Virus record (IMG/VR): IMGVR_UViG_3300010883_007299
Location: 32,474 to 96,473 of that record
Source: a virus
DNA length: 64,000 bases
Reading direction: 5' to 3' (one strand)
Shown: positions 25,860 to 34,892 of the stretch, piece by piece
How the letters are laid out: each line of letters begins with the position of its first letter
How positions within the stretch are numbered: position 1 is the first letter of the stretch
Notes under the pieces: model-generated
The model's database searches: none
What the model was told of the DNA's origin: nothing
Seen by the model: the letters and a program-made list of their open reading frames with translations, nothing else
Position numbers and translations under genes: made by a program

Positions 25860-26858
25860 ATGGCCACCTATGAAGAAAAAATGTATGCTGCACTATCTAG
25901 AGATAAAATAAATTTAGATATACACAGTAAGTGTACTTTAAAATGTAGTGGTTGTGCTAGAAAACAATATAATGATTATAAAATAAAAGTACCCGGCGAA
26001 AGAATGTCTATAGAATGTTTTAAAAAAATCATAGAATTTTTTGTTTGTGTAAATTTTTGTGGCCAAATATCAGATCCTATATTACATCCAAAATTTCCTG
26101 AATTTTTAAAACTTACTTATGAAAAAGGAACCGAGGCCAGAGTGGCCACTGCTGCTTCTCACAAACCTTTATCTTGGCATAAAAAATGTTATGAAGCAAA
26201 TCCAAAGGCAAGATGGATATTTGGTATAGATGGTCTTCCAGAAGAAAGCCATAAGTATAGAGTTAATCAAGATGGTATAAAGGAATTTGAAAGAATGAAG
26301 TTATGTGCTGAAATGGGATTAGATACTTTGTGGCAATATATAATTTTTGATTATAATGAAAATCATGTAGATGAAGCCAGACAAATGGCTACCGATATTG
26401 GTGTTTGGTTTGTAGAGTTACGATCTACAAGGTGGAATAAACAAACCATACATTTAAAACCTAAACAAGAAGATTCTTTTGGAGAAAAAAATCTTATAGA
26501 AAAATTACGTCCAAAATGTATAGAAAAATTAGATAAACTTAAACCAGAAAGTTTGGCTAGACATGGACCAAAACAATTAGGTCATTCATCACTTGGATAT
26601 CTTCTTCCTTGTTGTTGGCAAGATCCATCAGCTATTAGAATTAAAGAAACTGAAGATATAAAAGATTTATTTCAAGATCATTTAAAAATAGAGAATGTAG
26701 ATACTATAGAAGAAATTTTATTTTCTGATGAATGGATAAACTTTTTTAAAGTATTGGTAACTGATCCAGAAAATGCTCCATCTAGCTGTCAAAGACGTTG
26801 TAAGGAGTTGGTAGTTGATGAACATGACCGTATAATAACAAATGTAATAGTCAAATAA
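25860..26858 (+). CDS. Radical SAM protein (plus strand)
   Basis: A 332-residue protein. The cluster-binding motif is SKCTLKCSGCARK (C25, C29, C32). The C-terminal third contains further cysteines (LLPCCWQDP and SSCQRRCKE) reminiscent of a SPASM-type auxiliary cluster region. Proteins of this architecture modify peptides, proteins or sugars by radical chemistry. It is transcribed against the rest of the island from a palindromic late promoter. Its stop overlaps the stop of the convergent glycosyltransferase gene by 8 bases. ATG at 25860 is nearly leaderless; ATG at 25881 (M8), after GAAGAAAA, is an alternative start. The substrate is unknown. Confidence 0.82.
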   Translation: MATYEEKMYAALSRDKINLDIHSKCTLKCSGCARKQYNDYKIKVPGERMSIECFKKIIEFFVCVNFCGQISDPILHPKFPEFLKLTYEKGTEARVATAASHKPLSWHKKCYEANPKARWIFGIDGLPEESHKYRVNQDGIKEFERMKLCAEMGLDTLWQYIIFDYNENHVDEARQMATDIGVWFVELRSTRWNKQTIHLKPKQEDSFGEKNLIEKLRPKCIEKLDKLKPESLARHGPKQLGHSSLGYLLPCCWQDPSAIRIKETEDIKDLFQDHLKIENVDTIEEILFSDEWINFFKVLVTDPENAPSSCQRRCKELVVDEHDRIITNVIVK

Positions 26859-27564
26859 ATAAATGATAATCTTTCCAATCGTGTGGTCTATTTTCGGATC
26901 GTGTGAAGTGTACCATTTTAATAAGTGGGAAAAATTCTCCACCTAGATAAATGTGATCGTAGCCAGTAACATCATTCCATTTTTTAGTAATACTCTCTTG
27001 CCACATCCAAGAGTTACTGCCTGCGGGCCCGTAGGCTGAAAAGTCAACATGAGCATTCCATCTAGTAAACCATTCGTCTGGTAAAGTAATCAACTCTAGA
27101 CGTTTCTTAACTTGATCTTCCACAAAATACTGTTCACCATTTACAGGCCCCACAGTTGTACCATTTTTAATATAGTGTCTTTGCCACTTCATGGGATCTG
27201 ACATAAATTCTTCCCAAATATACTTACACTCTTTTGGATAGTACTTAAAAAATCCACCGTTAATCTTATAGTCACCTTTAAGAGCTCCACCCCACCAACC
27301 AGGCATAGCAAGAAATTGGCCATGTTCTATTGGATACTCAAACACTTCTTTATAGTCATTCACCAAAAGAATATCAATGTCCATAACACAGATAGGTTCA
27401 TTGGTATCTATATTCATGCCTATCATTTTATTCCATTGAAGCCATACATCATCTTGTATAGGTACTCGTATCCAAATGATTTCGTAATCCGATAACTTTT
27501 TCTCTAGGTAGGTCTCATATTCAGGACCATACTTATCACCTATTCTAACTATTATTATTTTCAT
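26851..27564 (-). CDS. Glycosyltransferase-like protein
   Basis: I start it at the ATG at 27564 (237 residues), with GGAAAGA just upstream; an in-frame TTG at 27576 is less likely. The N-terminus MKIIIVRIGDKYGPEY and the PICVMDIDILLVNDYKEVFE segment give a GT-A fold with a DxD metal and nucleotide-sugar motif. INGGFFKYYP fits the acceptor-side loop of capsule or LPS-type transferases. It is the last gene of the minus-strand glycosylation group and ends convergent to the radical SAM gene. The start overlaps the upstream transferase stop by one base (TAATG). The acceptor could be a virion protein or a host glycan. Confidence 0.75.
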   Translation of the reverse strand: MKIIIVRIGDKYGPEYETYLEKKLSDYEIIWIRVPIQDDVWLQWNKMIGMNIDTNEPICVMDIDILLVNDYKEVFEYPIEHGQFLAMPGWWGGALKGDYKINGGFFKYYPKECKYIWEEFMSDPMKWQRHYIKNGTTVGPVNGEQYFVEDQVKKRLELITLPDEWFTRWNAHVDFSAYGPAGSNSWMWQESITKKWNDVTGYDHIYLGGEFFPLIKMVHFTRSENRPHDWKDYHLFI

Positions 27565-28424
27565 TAATCTTTCCAATACATACTAAAACGTTTATTAATC
27601 ATGTGGTATAATTTAACATCTGGATTTAATTCTACATCTATTTTTAAAACTCTAGCGTGCCAATAATAATCTAAAAGAGATATTGGTACATTATTCTCAA
27701 TAACTCTATATCCAAAAACAGTTTCATTATCGAAACCAAAGTTTTGTCTTATGTCTATAGGGTACATACTATATTCATCTTCTTGGAGTTCTTTCATATA
27801 CTCCATCAAATTTTCAAAGTCATCAAAGTAATGTAACTTAGCTATAGCATCTTTTGTGCCACCCATGATTGCTGTATTCCAAGCCCTAACATCCAAAGTT
27901 TCGTATTCTCTATAAGCTAACATAGCATGAGCATTCCAATATTTGGAGATAGGATTTCTATTGTCATGTGAGTCCATTCTACCAATCATTAAATTAAAAC
28001 GAGCGTCTTGTTCCGAATCTGCTAAACAAACAGTATCTTCCACATTCCAAACATCAAAAAAATCTTCTGTGGTATTTGGTATTACGTCAAAGTCCAAATA
28101 CAAAACCTTTTCATACTTCTTTGCTGTTTCTACAAACAACCAAATCTTATAAAAATTTAAAATGTCATAATGAGACATTGTTGGTTGAAGTTTATGCAAC
28201 CAATCATAAAATTCTCTATACTCTTTATCATCTCCAAATAGAATATAGTCTGCTCCAATAGCTTTAGCATACTCTAGATGAGCTGCAGATAACTTATTAG
28301 CATACTTCTTTAACTCTAATCGAGTACGTTCACTTTTATTAATAGTATCCCAAGAGTAAGGTTTCTGTTCATCAATCTCACCAGGAGGAATATCTATGTA
28401 AAGACTATAAACTAATTTATTCAT
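27564..28424 (-). CDS. Glycosyltransferase, GT8-like
   Basis: A 286-residue protein. VLYLDFDVIPNTTEDFFDVW contains the DxD motif of GT-A transferases. The N-terminus (KLVYSLYIDIP), an LHKLQPTMSHYDILNFYKIW segment and AWNTAIMGGTKDAIAKL are shared with the product at 29281-30132, so the two are paralogues. The C-terminal YHMINKRFSMYWKD also matches (MIHVINKRFEDVL). The paralogue pair probably adds sugars to similar acceptors. It overlaps its upstream neighbour by 8 bases and the downstream transferase by one. Confidence 0.78.
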   Translation of the reverse strand: MNKLVYSLYIDIPPGEIDEQKPYSWDTINKSERTRLELKKYANKLSAAHLEYAKAIGADYILFGDDKEYREFYDWLHKLQPTMSHYDILNFYKIWLFVETAKKYEKVLYLDFDVIPNTTEDFFDVWNVEDTVCLADSEQDARFNLMIGRMDSHDNRNPISKYWNAHAMLAYREYETLDVRAWNTAIMGGTKDAIAKLHYFDDFENLMEYMKELQEDEYSMYPIDIRQNFGFDNETVFGYRVIENNVPISLLDYYWHARVLKIDVELNPDVKLYHMINKRFSMYWKD

Positions 28425-28653
28425 CTGGTCTTTCCAATTCAGCTTCTATTAAATGTTTAATAAATTGTTGAGGAGTAATTTCACTTTGGACTGCAGCAAT
28501 AATAAATTCTGCCATATGTATTTCTTTTTCAATCCAAAACTTCTTTCTTATTAAATCTTCTAGTTGAATTTCATAACCTTCCAGTTCCTTTTGTTTCCGA
28601 ACTTTGTTTTCTATGATGTCCGTAATCGAAATAATATTAGTTTTATTATCCAT
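28417..28653 (-). CDS. Small coiled-coil protein, unknown
   Basis: A 78-residue protein, predicted to be almost entirely helical with a charged amphipathic pattern (IIENKVRKQKELEGYEIQLE, then DLIRKKFWIEKEIHMAEFII). No family is recognised. It overlaps both neighbours by 8 bases, between a sulfotransferase-like and a glycosyltransferase gene, so it is produced with them. It may be an assembly or regulatory partner. Confidence 0.65.
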   Translation of the reverse strand: MDNKTNIISITDIIENKVRKQKELEGYEIQLEDLIRKKFWIEKEIHMAEFIIAAVQSEITPQQFIKHLIEAELERPDE

Positions 28654-29284
28654 TTAATTTATTCTCAAAAAAAACTTTCCACTGGTCAACATCTTCTATA
28701 TACTTTTCATAATTTATATTCATCGGTTCAAAATTACTATGAGGTGTATCGACACTAAAAAATTTATTCAAATAAGTTTCATTTAAATCTTCATATTGTA
28801 AAATAGTATGTACTTGTTCTTCCAAAATAGTATTGATTAAATCTACCTTTTTTTTAAAATCGTCAATAAACTTCATCACCGAAACATCATCAACTATTAT
28901 TTTAAAATCATCAGGAATAATAATTTCTTTACCCGTGTAGTTGAGAAATGTATTTGTTTGATTCGCATACCGATGACTTATAAACATATCCCAAGGGTTT
29001 CTTTTAATAGTTAGTATGTGGTATCCTCTAAAATGTCGTATTAATTTTTCAATAAAATCAGGATCATCTGCTACAAATTGATCTAGAATATTAACTATAA
29101 TTGGATGATGGTTTCCCATACTCTTTTCATTTCTAAGCCAAGTCCACATTTCTTCATCGGTAACACCTAGTTTAGTCACACGCAAATGTGGTAAAAAGTA
29201 TTCTCCAATATGTATATCTCCTTTAGTGTAAGTATAAAGATAGTGAGTTCCCGTCCTACTCTGTGAAAGTATTTGATAAGTCAC
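28646..29284 (-). CDS. Sulfotransferase-like protein
   Basis: A 212-residue protein. QSRTGTHYL (residues 8-16) fits the 5'-phosphosulfate loop of PAPS-dependent sulfotransferases. YHILTIKRNPWDMFISHRYA, with R95 and S103, fits the 3'-phosphate-binding R...S motif. Such enzymes move sulfate from PAPS to a hydroxyl or amine of a sugar or peptide. It starts with GTG at 29284, supported by a GTGA overlap with the upstream transferase. The presence of a sulfotransferase among glycosyltransferases suggests a sulfated glycan or sulfated protein decoration. Host supply of PAPS would be needed. Confidence 0.72.
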   Translation of the reverse strand: MTYQILSQSRTGTHYLYTYTKGDIHIGEYFLPHLRVTKLGVTDEEMWTWLRNEKSMGNHHPIIVNILDQFVADDPDFIEKLIRHFRGYHILTIKRNPWDMFISHRYANQTNTFLNYTGKEIIIPDDFKIIVDDVSVMKFIDDFKKKVDLINTILEEQVHTILQYEDLNETYLNKFFSVDTPHSNFEPMNINYEKYIEDVDQWKVFFENKLNG

Positions 29285-30132
29285 AATACATCTTCAAACC
29301 TTTTATTGATAACATGAATCATGCGTGCTAAAGGATTGAGATCACCTATCCTTTCTTGGTCATATATGTGATGCCAGTTATCATCCATAATGTGAACATT
29401 TATATTTTTACTATAGGTTAGGTATGACATTATAGATTCATTGTTTATACTGAAACTTTCTCTAAGATCATTTTTTCCATATTTAGCTACCGTTCTTTTC
29501 CATACTATATCTTTACACATCGGCCAAAAGTAATCTCCAAAATAATCTAATTTATTTACATGATCTCTATTGATAGCTATTATCCCAGTATTCCATATCT
29601 CTGGGTCCATATCATTATTTAACAATTCTTTTGTAATAGCATATTTCATTAACGGCGATCTAGATGATGGTTTATATGTTGCTAAAAAATTACGTTCTTG
29701 AGTTTTATACAAATACTTTTCTCTCATTTCATCCAGGCCCGTAGCATTCTGCGGTGCTAAACATATGCCATTGGACAAATCAAACTCCTCAAAAATATTT
29801 TCATCAGTATTTACCAGAACATCAGAATCTAAATATAGTATTTCGTCATAATCATATTTGAGTTTATCTAAACATAGTATCTTAAAATTATTGATTGTTT
29901 GGTAATGTGTTACTTCTGGATCTATGTTTTTTAATTTCTGATAAAATTCATCATACCATGGAGCGTCACGTTGTATTATAACATAATTAGCATCACACTT
30001 CCATGCATAATCTTCCTGATTATGCCGTATAATATCATGGTACTCTTTGATTTTAGGAAAGTAATCTTTACCCCACGGTTCATCATCATACTCAGATAAA
30101 TCTATATAAACAGAAAAGACAACCCGTTTCAT
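29281..30132 (-). CDS. Glycosyltransferase, GT8-like
   Basis: A 283-residue protein, paralogue of the 27564-28424 product. EILYLDSDVLVNTDENIFEE has the DxD motif. ATYKPSSRSPLMKYAITKEL and DPEIWNTGIIAINRDHVNKL form the acceptor and sugar-binding part, and MIHVINKRFEDVL ends the protein. A GT-A fold retaining transferase is likely. The ATG overlaps the upstream methyltransferase stop by 4 bases (ATGA). Its tight coupling to the sulfotransferase-like gene suggests consecutive steps on one acceptor. Confidence 0.78.
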   Translation of the reverse strand: MKRVVFSVYIDLSEYDDEPWGKDYFPKIKEYHDIIRHNQEDYAWKCDANYVIIQRDAPWYDEFYQKLKNIDPEVTHYQTINNFKILCLDKLKYDYDEILYLDSDVLVNTDENIFEEFDLSNGICLAPQNATGLDEMREKYLYKTQERNFLATYKPSSRSPLMKYAITKELLNNDMDPEIWNTGIIAINRDHVNKLDYFGDYFWPMCKDIVWKRTVAKYGKNDLRESFSINNESIMSYLTYSKNINVHIMDDNWHHIYDQERIGDLNPLARMIHVINKRFEDVL

Positions 30133-30791
30133 TTTTTAATTCCAAATGACATATATCTTTCATGGTCTCCCATAGAAGTGGGCCACGGTTTTGTCAAAGA
30201 AACATATTCATCAAAGTGCCAATGGTATCTATCATTAAATTCTTCTTCTGATTCCGAACAGTTTATATGTTCTTGCAAACCAAAGAAATTATTGCTCTGA
30301 AAAATAAATATAGTTCCAGACTCAGCTGTATCTATTGTATGATTTACTATTTCTTGTTCCATATGTTCTGTTGATGTGTTTATAATTATATCATAAGAAT
30401 CATCAAAATTTATTTCAGCAACATCTTTTATACGAAATTTAATAATATCTTTATCCAACGGTTGAAATCCTTTGTCGGATCCCACTCCATGTAGTATTTT
30501 TCCTACTTTCTTTGTCATATAATCCATATCAAAAGACTCTATTAGTTTTATTTCAACTCCTAATTCCTCTATAAGAATATGGGCTAATAAACCATACCAC
30601 CCACCCAACAAAGCAATGATATAAGAACCATCACGTTTACCATGTTTATAAAGATACAAGTTAAGTTCTTCTGCTAACCATCTCTTACTTAGCCATTGTG
30701 TTTCATTACAACTATTAAGATAATCCAATACTCTACCTGGATATTTTCTTATTAATTCTTGTAATGCTTTTGTATTTTCAAAATCAATCAT
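30129..30791 (-). CDS. SAM-dependent methyltransferase-like protein
   Basis: I start it at the ATG at 30791 (MIDFENTKALQELI, 220 residues), which overlaps the upstream stop by 8 bases; a longer frame to 30857 lacks support. IIALLGGWYGLLAHILIEEL is a glycine-rich nucleotide-binding strand-turn-helix. KLIESFDMDY gives the acidic residue after strand 2, and YDIIINTSTEHM is a plausible strand 4 with a catalytic loop. This fits a class I methyltransferase, but the match is weak enough that another Rossmann enzyme is possible. It is embedded between two glycosyltransferase-like genes. Confidence 0.65.
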   Translation of the reverse strand: MIDFENTKALQELIRKYPGRVLDYLNSCNETQWLSKRWLAEELNLYLYKHGKRDGSYIIALLGGWYGLLAHILIEELGVEIKLIESFDMDYMTKKVGKILHGVGSDKGFQPLDKDIIKFRIKDVAEINFDDSYDIIINTSTEHMEQEIVNHTIDTAESGTIFIFQSNNFFGLQEHINCSESEEEFNDRYHWHFDEYVSLTKPWPTSMGDHERYMSFGIKK

Positions 30792-31395
30792 AACGTTGGT
30801 TCCATAAAAATATAGGTGCTTCGTCATTTGGTTCTTCTTGTTGCCAACTAGCAACATGAATATCTTTTAAAAGTTTATAAGATACATTTTCATTATAGAT
30901 AAAACCATCTATGCCTTTATACAACCGCAAATAGGTATCACGATTGGACATAAACTGTTTAAAAATAGATTCAGAACTCCACCATCTCATAAAAGAACTA
31001 TTAATTCTAGTATCATTGTACAATCTAAAACGAAAAATATCTTTATCAAACACAGTAGCTACATGAAGTTCATCACACCGTTTTGATTTCCATCTTGAAG
31101 AATCTATTAAAGTAAATTCTTGAAAATCTGTAAACAAGAAATCTATATTCTTTTTTATCTCAATATCTAAATCAAAAAAGATAGATGGCCCAGTAAATTC
31201 TAAAAGAGCTAGTTTATGCCATACACCTCTCAAGTAAGGATACTTAACAGGTATATCATATTCACTTTCTGGCTGGTCAGTATAACACCAAAATTTTATA
31301 TCTAATGTGGTATTAGATTCTACGTTATCTTTTAAACGTGTTACAAAATCTCGGTTATACTTATCACCCCACTTAACACAATAAACATTATACAT
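30784..31395 (-). CDS. Glycosyltransferase-like protein
   Basis: A 203-residue protein. GPSIFFDLDIEIKKNIDFLF carries a DxD motif at the end of a hydrophobic strand. The N-terminus (MYNVYCVKWGDKYNRDFVTR) is the usual first strand and helix of this kind of transferase. It is shorter than its neighbours, perhaps a minimal GT-A core. The start overlaps the coiled-coil gene upstream by 8 bases. It opens the glycosylation part of the island. Confidence 0.7.
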   Translation of the reverse strand: MYNVYCVKWGDKYNRDFVTRLKDNVESNTTLDIKFWCYTDQPESEYDIPVKYPYLRGVWHKLALLEFTGPSIFFDLDIEIKKNIDFLFTDFQEFTLIDSSRWKSKRCDELHVATVFDKDIFRFRLYNDTRINSSFMRWWSSESIFKQFMSNRDTYLRLYKGIDGFIYNENVSYKLLKDIHVASWQQEEPNDEAPIFLWNQRYD

Positions 31396-32473
31396 TCAAT
31401 TTATCAAATTCTACAAGTACTTTAAGTTTGTTTGGAGCTTTTCTTATCTTGGCTTTTTGTTCTTTATTTTTATTCTTCTTCACTTTTTCCATTTCAAAAA
31501 TAGCCAATTTTAATTTAAACAATTCTTCTTTAGCAGCTTCAGATTCATTATCCATAACAACTTCTAAAAGGTTAGAATCAATTTTTTTATGTGCAGCTAA
31601 AGCAGCAACAGTATTACTTTGTATAATATCCTTAACAATATCATTTGCTACATCAGAAGCCTCTCGACCTTGTATCACTTGTGATGTAGTTCTTTTTAAA
31701 AGATCCTCAACATAACTGGGATAATTAAAACCAATATTATTTTTTAAATCTTCAGCATTACTTTTTAATTCTTTATAATGTTCTACCATTTGTCGATACT
31801 GTTCTTCTATTTCGTCTTTACTCACGTTAGGATCAGATTCAAATGTTTGTTTAAATTTTTCAGATTGTTCTTTCAAAAAATCTTCAAAATTGCTAGCAAC
31901 TTCTTCTAATTTTTTCATAGTGGTTTTGTGTTCCTTTTCCAAACCCTTATGAGATTTGTCTGTTTCAGTCCACACCACTTTCATTTTTTCTTCTGTTTGT
32001 TTAGCATGAGTCCAAGCCTTATCAATTTCATCCCATTTCTTTTTTAATTTCTTCCACTCTTTAGCTATTTCTTTTTTTTCTTTTTCTAAAATTTTATATT
32101 GTTCTTCTAAAGACTCACCATATATTTCTGTATAATATCTTTCACGTTCTTTAATCCAATTGTCTTTAAACTCATCAAGGTCTTTTTCTATCTGTTCTTT
32201 TCTTTCTTTGAATTCAGTTTCCATATAAACAGACACAGCATGGTTAACTGCGTTGCCGAATGTTTCTGATTGTTGTTTTAGACGTTGATTGGTATTCTTA
32301 TCAAGCTGGTCTAAACTTACTTCTTCAAGTAAATCTTTAAAATCTGGGTGCTCGAAATCAACCTGAATAGCATAAGCAATATGCTTGTCGCCTTGGGTAT
32401 AGATAATTTCTACATCAGTCTTTTCTGGATTAATGTAGTATGCTGTTTCAATCTTATCGCTGAACAAAGCCAT
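31388..32473 (-). CDS. Long coiled-coil protein, unknown
   Basis: A 361-residue protein. After a beta-type N-terminal 60 residues (ETAYYINPEKTDVEIIYTQ), residues of about 65-250 are a nearly continuous charged coiled coil (EYKILEKEKKEIAKEWKKLK-type heptads). The C-terminus is helical with a basic tail (KKNKNKEQKAKIRKAPNK). I do not recognise it. It sits between the structural genes and the accessory island, with its own late promoter (32500-32507) and a GAGGAG ribosome binding site. It may be a fibre-related or scaffold-type protein. No signal peptide is seen. Confidence 0.7.
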   Translation of the reverse strand: MALFSDKIETAYYINPEKTDVEIIYTQGDKHIAYAIQVDFEHPDFKDLLEEVSLDQLDKNTNQRLKQQSETFGNAVNHAVSVYMETEFKERKEQIEKDLDEFKDNWIKERERYYTEIYGESLEEQYKILEKEKKEIAKEWKKLKKKWDEIDKAWTHAKQTEEKMKVVWTETDKSHKGLEKEHKTTMKKLEEVASNFEDFLKEQSEKFKQTFESDPNVSKDEIEEQYRQMVEHYKELKSNAEDLKNNIGFNYPSYVEDLLKRTTSQVIQGREASDVANDIVKDIIQSNTVAALAAHKKIDSNLLEVVMDNESEAAKEELFKLKLAIFEMEKVKKNKNKEQKAKIRKAPNKLKVLVEFDKLNV

Positions 32474-32491
32474 GATATAATTTTCTCCTCA

Positions 32492-33520
32492 CTATGCTTT
32501 ATTTATCTTTAGATAATACGTGCCTAATGTAGTTGGTGAACCAGAAGGAAACTTTTGTGCTCTATAGTCATCTGGTCCCACTTGATGGGTAGCGTAGGTC
32601 TGACTATTCAATTTTGTATCGGTCATACCAGAACCTCTATTAGCCCCACCAATGTTTATATTGTATCTGAGTTTATATCCATTTACATCATTAACAGCAC
32701 ACCACTTTATAAGATTTTGTAAATCGGTATGAAAAGTAATACCATATTCTTGAATATCTGTACCATCAACATTAGTATGACATGGATATTCTGTAATGGT
32801 TTGTGTTGCTTCATCTATTCTCCAGAGATAGAATGATTCAACAGTACTGGGTTGATCTCTAGTTTCTGGAATGTTAGCTGCTGCATATGCTGATGCATCC
32901 GCTCTAGTATCTATATAGACAGGCGTAGCATCAACCAAAGTAGAACCTGCAACACCACTATTTGCAGTATTGATATGGTATGTACCATTCTGTTCATCAC
33001 CAATAGAACCCAATACAAGTTTATCTATAGCGGGGTATATAAACGTGTCTAACATATCCTGTGTTGACATGGATTGTAATGTTGGGTTGTCTATTTGTTC
33101 TTGTTGTACATGGTCATCATCTTGGTGTAGAACATAACCCATATCATCTTCCAATATGATTCTTACACTATCGTTCCAATATAAAGGATATTCAACATTA
33201 TTTGTATCAACCGGAACCGAAGCGCCAGGCCCGGACAAGTCCTCTATCATACGTTGATACTGTACAGTAATATCGCTAGTATCAGAAACTGTTCCTTCAG
33301 CAGGAAAAGCCGAAGCACTAGATGCAGATGATCCCGCCTGTAGTCTTGTATCTGTTTGTGAGTCTAAACTACCACCCGTAGAAACTACTCGTAAAGTAAC
33401 AGAAGGATCATTACCATACTGCTTAGTGGCATAATCAACAATAGAGTCTATCTGTGCTGGCGTTAGTTGCCTTAAATTGTTATTTGATGTTTCATCAATA
33501 TAAAGAGGAATCCGTATCAT
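32492..33520 (-). CDS. Virion structural protein, unknown family
   Basis: A 342-residue protein starting MIRIPLYIDETSNNNLRQLT. It is rich in serine, threonine and aspartate, with beta-strand stretches and a C-terminal block (DYRAQKFPSGSPTTLGTYYL). This style is common in T4-like marine phage neck and fibre accessory proteins. The start overlaps by one base the paralogue at 33520. No catalytic motif is visible. Its gene ends in a sequence that also serves as the late promoter for the coiled-coil gene downstream. Confidence 0.7.
   Translation of the reverse strand: MIRIPLYIDETSNNNLRQLTPAQIDSIVDYATKQYGNDPSVTLRVVSTGGSLDSQTDTRLQAGSSASSASAFPAEGTVSDTSDITVQYQRMIEDLSGPGASVPVDTNNVEYPLYWNDSVRIILEDDMGYVLHQDDDHVQQEQIDNPTLQSMSTQDMLDTFIYPAIDKLVLGSIGDEQNGTYHINTANSGVAGSTLVDATPVYIDTRADASAYAAANIPETRDQPSTVESFYLWRIDEATQTITEYPCHTNVDGTDIQEYGITFHTDLQNLIKWCAVNDVNGYKLRYNINIGGANRGSGMTDTKLNSQTYATHQVGPDDYRAQKFPSGSPTTLGTYYLKINKA
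32500..32507 (-). promoter_or_regulatory. Late promoter GATAAATA within the end of a structural gene
   Basis: GATAAATA reads on the minus strand at 32507-32500, inside the last codons of the 342-residue gene. It lies 27 bases before the ATG at 32473, which has a GAGGAG ribosome binding site. It would drive the coiled-coil gene and the glycosylation genes that follow. Confidence 0.6.
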
Positions 33521-34209
33521 TATGAACCTGCCCCATACATTGTAAACAAAACAGAACCAGCTGCATCATATACAATTAAGTCATTAACATCTTTTAGTTT
33601 AGTAGAGTCTACTGCATCATCGGCAAATGCTTCTAGAGGTACTTGTATCTCGGCTACTGTACCTGACGTTGTTGCACCAAGGACTCTGCCAGCAGTAACA
33701 ACATCTTGCATTTTATCATACGTTACAACATCTGGTTGTATAACTGTTGCTAAAACAGTACCGCCCACGTCACCCGATACAGGAGGATTTATGCCCGATA
33801 AGAAATTACCATATGTTACCTTATTACAAACATCACCACCATCATAATCTGATAGTGCCATATCATCATCATTATCGGGTTGTGCTGATAAAGGAGTTTG
33901 GTCAGTTACTTGAGATTTAGCCCAACCGGGATTAGTTCTTAAAGTTTCTAACCAACGTATTTCAGAACTGCCTGTTCTCGCAGATTTTATAGTTATTCGT
34001 TTAACTATAAAAGAACCAGGATCCCTATCTAAAACAAAATCAACACCTGGTTGCATTACCTGACCATCGACACAAACCAATAATTCAGCAGTATCTCTAG
34101 TTGTATATTTTAGAATTAATAGTTGTGAACCAGAACCATCAGCTGTAAAGTCTTGTTTATGGATTACTCCATACTGTGGACCTTGTCCCCAATAACTTTG
34201 ACCAGACAT
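33520..34209 (-). CDS. Fibre-type virion protein, tandem paralogue A
   Basis: A 229-residue protein. It shares with the next gene the start (MSGQSYWGQGPQYGVIHKQD versus MSTESYIGKSPVYGIFQKQD), the FTADGSGSQ segment and the phrase VVTAGRVLGATTSG near the centre. It also shares the ending SVLFTMYGAGS versus SVLETIYGAGS. The N-terminal domain resembles the beta-sandwich attachment modules of marine T4-like phage fibres. The two genes abut with one-base overlaps, so they arose by tandem duplication. They probably form mixed or stacked virion appendages. Confidence 0.72.
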   Translation of the reverse strand: MSGQSYWGQGPQYGVIHKQDFTADGSGSQLLILKYTTRDTAELLVCVDGQVMQPGVDFVLDRDPGSFIVKRITIKSARTGSSEIRWLETLRTNPGWAKSQVTDQTPLSAQPDNDDDMALSDYDGGDVCNKVTYGNFLSGINPPVSGDVGGTVLATVIQPDVVTYDKMQDVVTAGRVLGATTSGTVAEIQVPLEAFADDAVDSTKLKDVNDLIVYDAAGSVLFTMYGAGS

Positions 34210-34880
34210 TATGAACCTGCCCCATAAATGGTCTCCAATACCGAGCCTGAGGAATCTCTAATATCTAATGCAACAACCGCAGTAAGTTTTGTTTGGTCTA
34301 CTGCATCATCAGCTATCATAGCGGTTTGTATTTGAGTTTCAATTATTGTGCCAGACGTTACTGCACCAAGTACACGATTAGCTGTTACTATATCTTGCAT
34401 CTTATCATATGTTACTGTATCTGGTTGAATAACATTTGAAGCAAGACCACCAGCAACATCTCCTGCTAGTGTTGGGTTAATACCAGATTCTATATTTGCA
34501 TAACTAACTTTCTTTAATAAATCATCACTTGTATCATAGATAACAAATTGATCCTGAGAAACAGGAGGTCCACCCAAAGCTGCTAGTTCATCAATACTAG
34601 CTTTAGTCATTTTAGGTCCAGATATTCTATGACCTAACCAAATAATCCAAGAGACACCAGTAGAGGTTGCACTTATTGTAAGTGTTGTGCCTATATCATC
34701 TAGAGTATAGTCCGTTACTGGTTGTAATACTGCACCCGCAACAACTATCAATAGTTGGTGAGTATCACCTGCAGCATAATTTAAAGATACTGTTTGACTG
34801 CCTGTACCACTAGCTGTGAAGTCTTGCTTTTGGAAGATCCCATAAACTGGAGATTTTCCTATATAACTTTCTGTTGACAT
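34209..34880 (-). CDS. Fibre-type virion protein, tandem paralogue B
   Basis: A 223-residue paralogue of the product at 33520-34209. The N-terminal domain (QKQDFTASGTGSQTVSLNYA; VVAGAVLQPVTDYTLDDIGT) is followed by a central region ending in YDKMQDIVTANRVLGAVTSG and an ending SVLETIYGAGS. It appears to be a structural protein with no enzymatic motif. The start overlaps nothing upstream; a short gap separates it from the 75-residue gene. Confidence 0.72.
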   Translation of the reverse strand: MSTESYIGKSPVYGIFQKQDFTASGTGSQTVSLNYAAGDTHQLLIVVAGAVLQPVTDYTLDDIGTTLTISATSTGVSWIIWLGHRISGPKMTKASIDELAALGGPPVSQDQFVIYDTSDDLLKKVSYANIESGINPTLAGDVAGGLASNVIQPDTVTYDKMQDIVTANRVLGAVTSGTIIETQIQTAMIADDAVDQTKLTAVVALDIRDSSGSVLETIYGAGS

Positions 34881-34892
34881 AGTTCAATCTCT

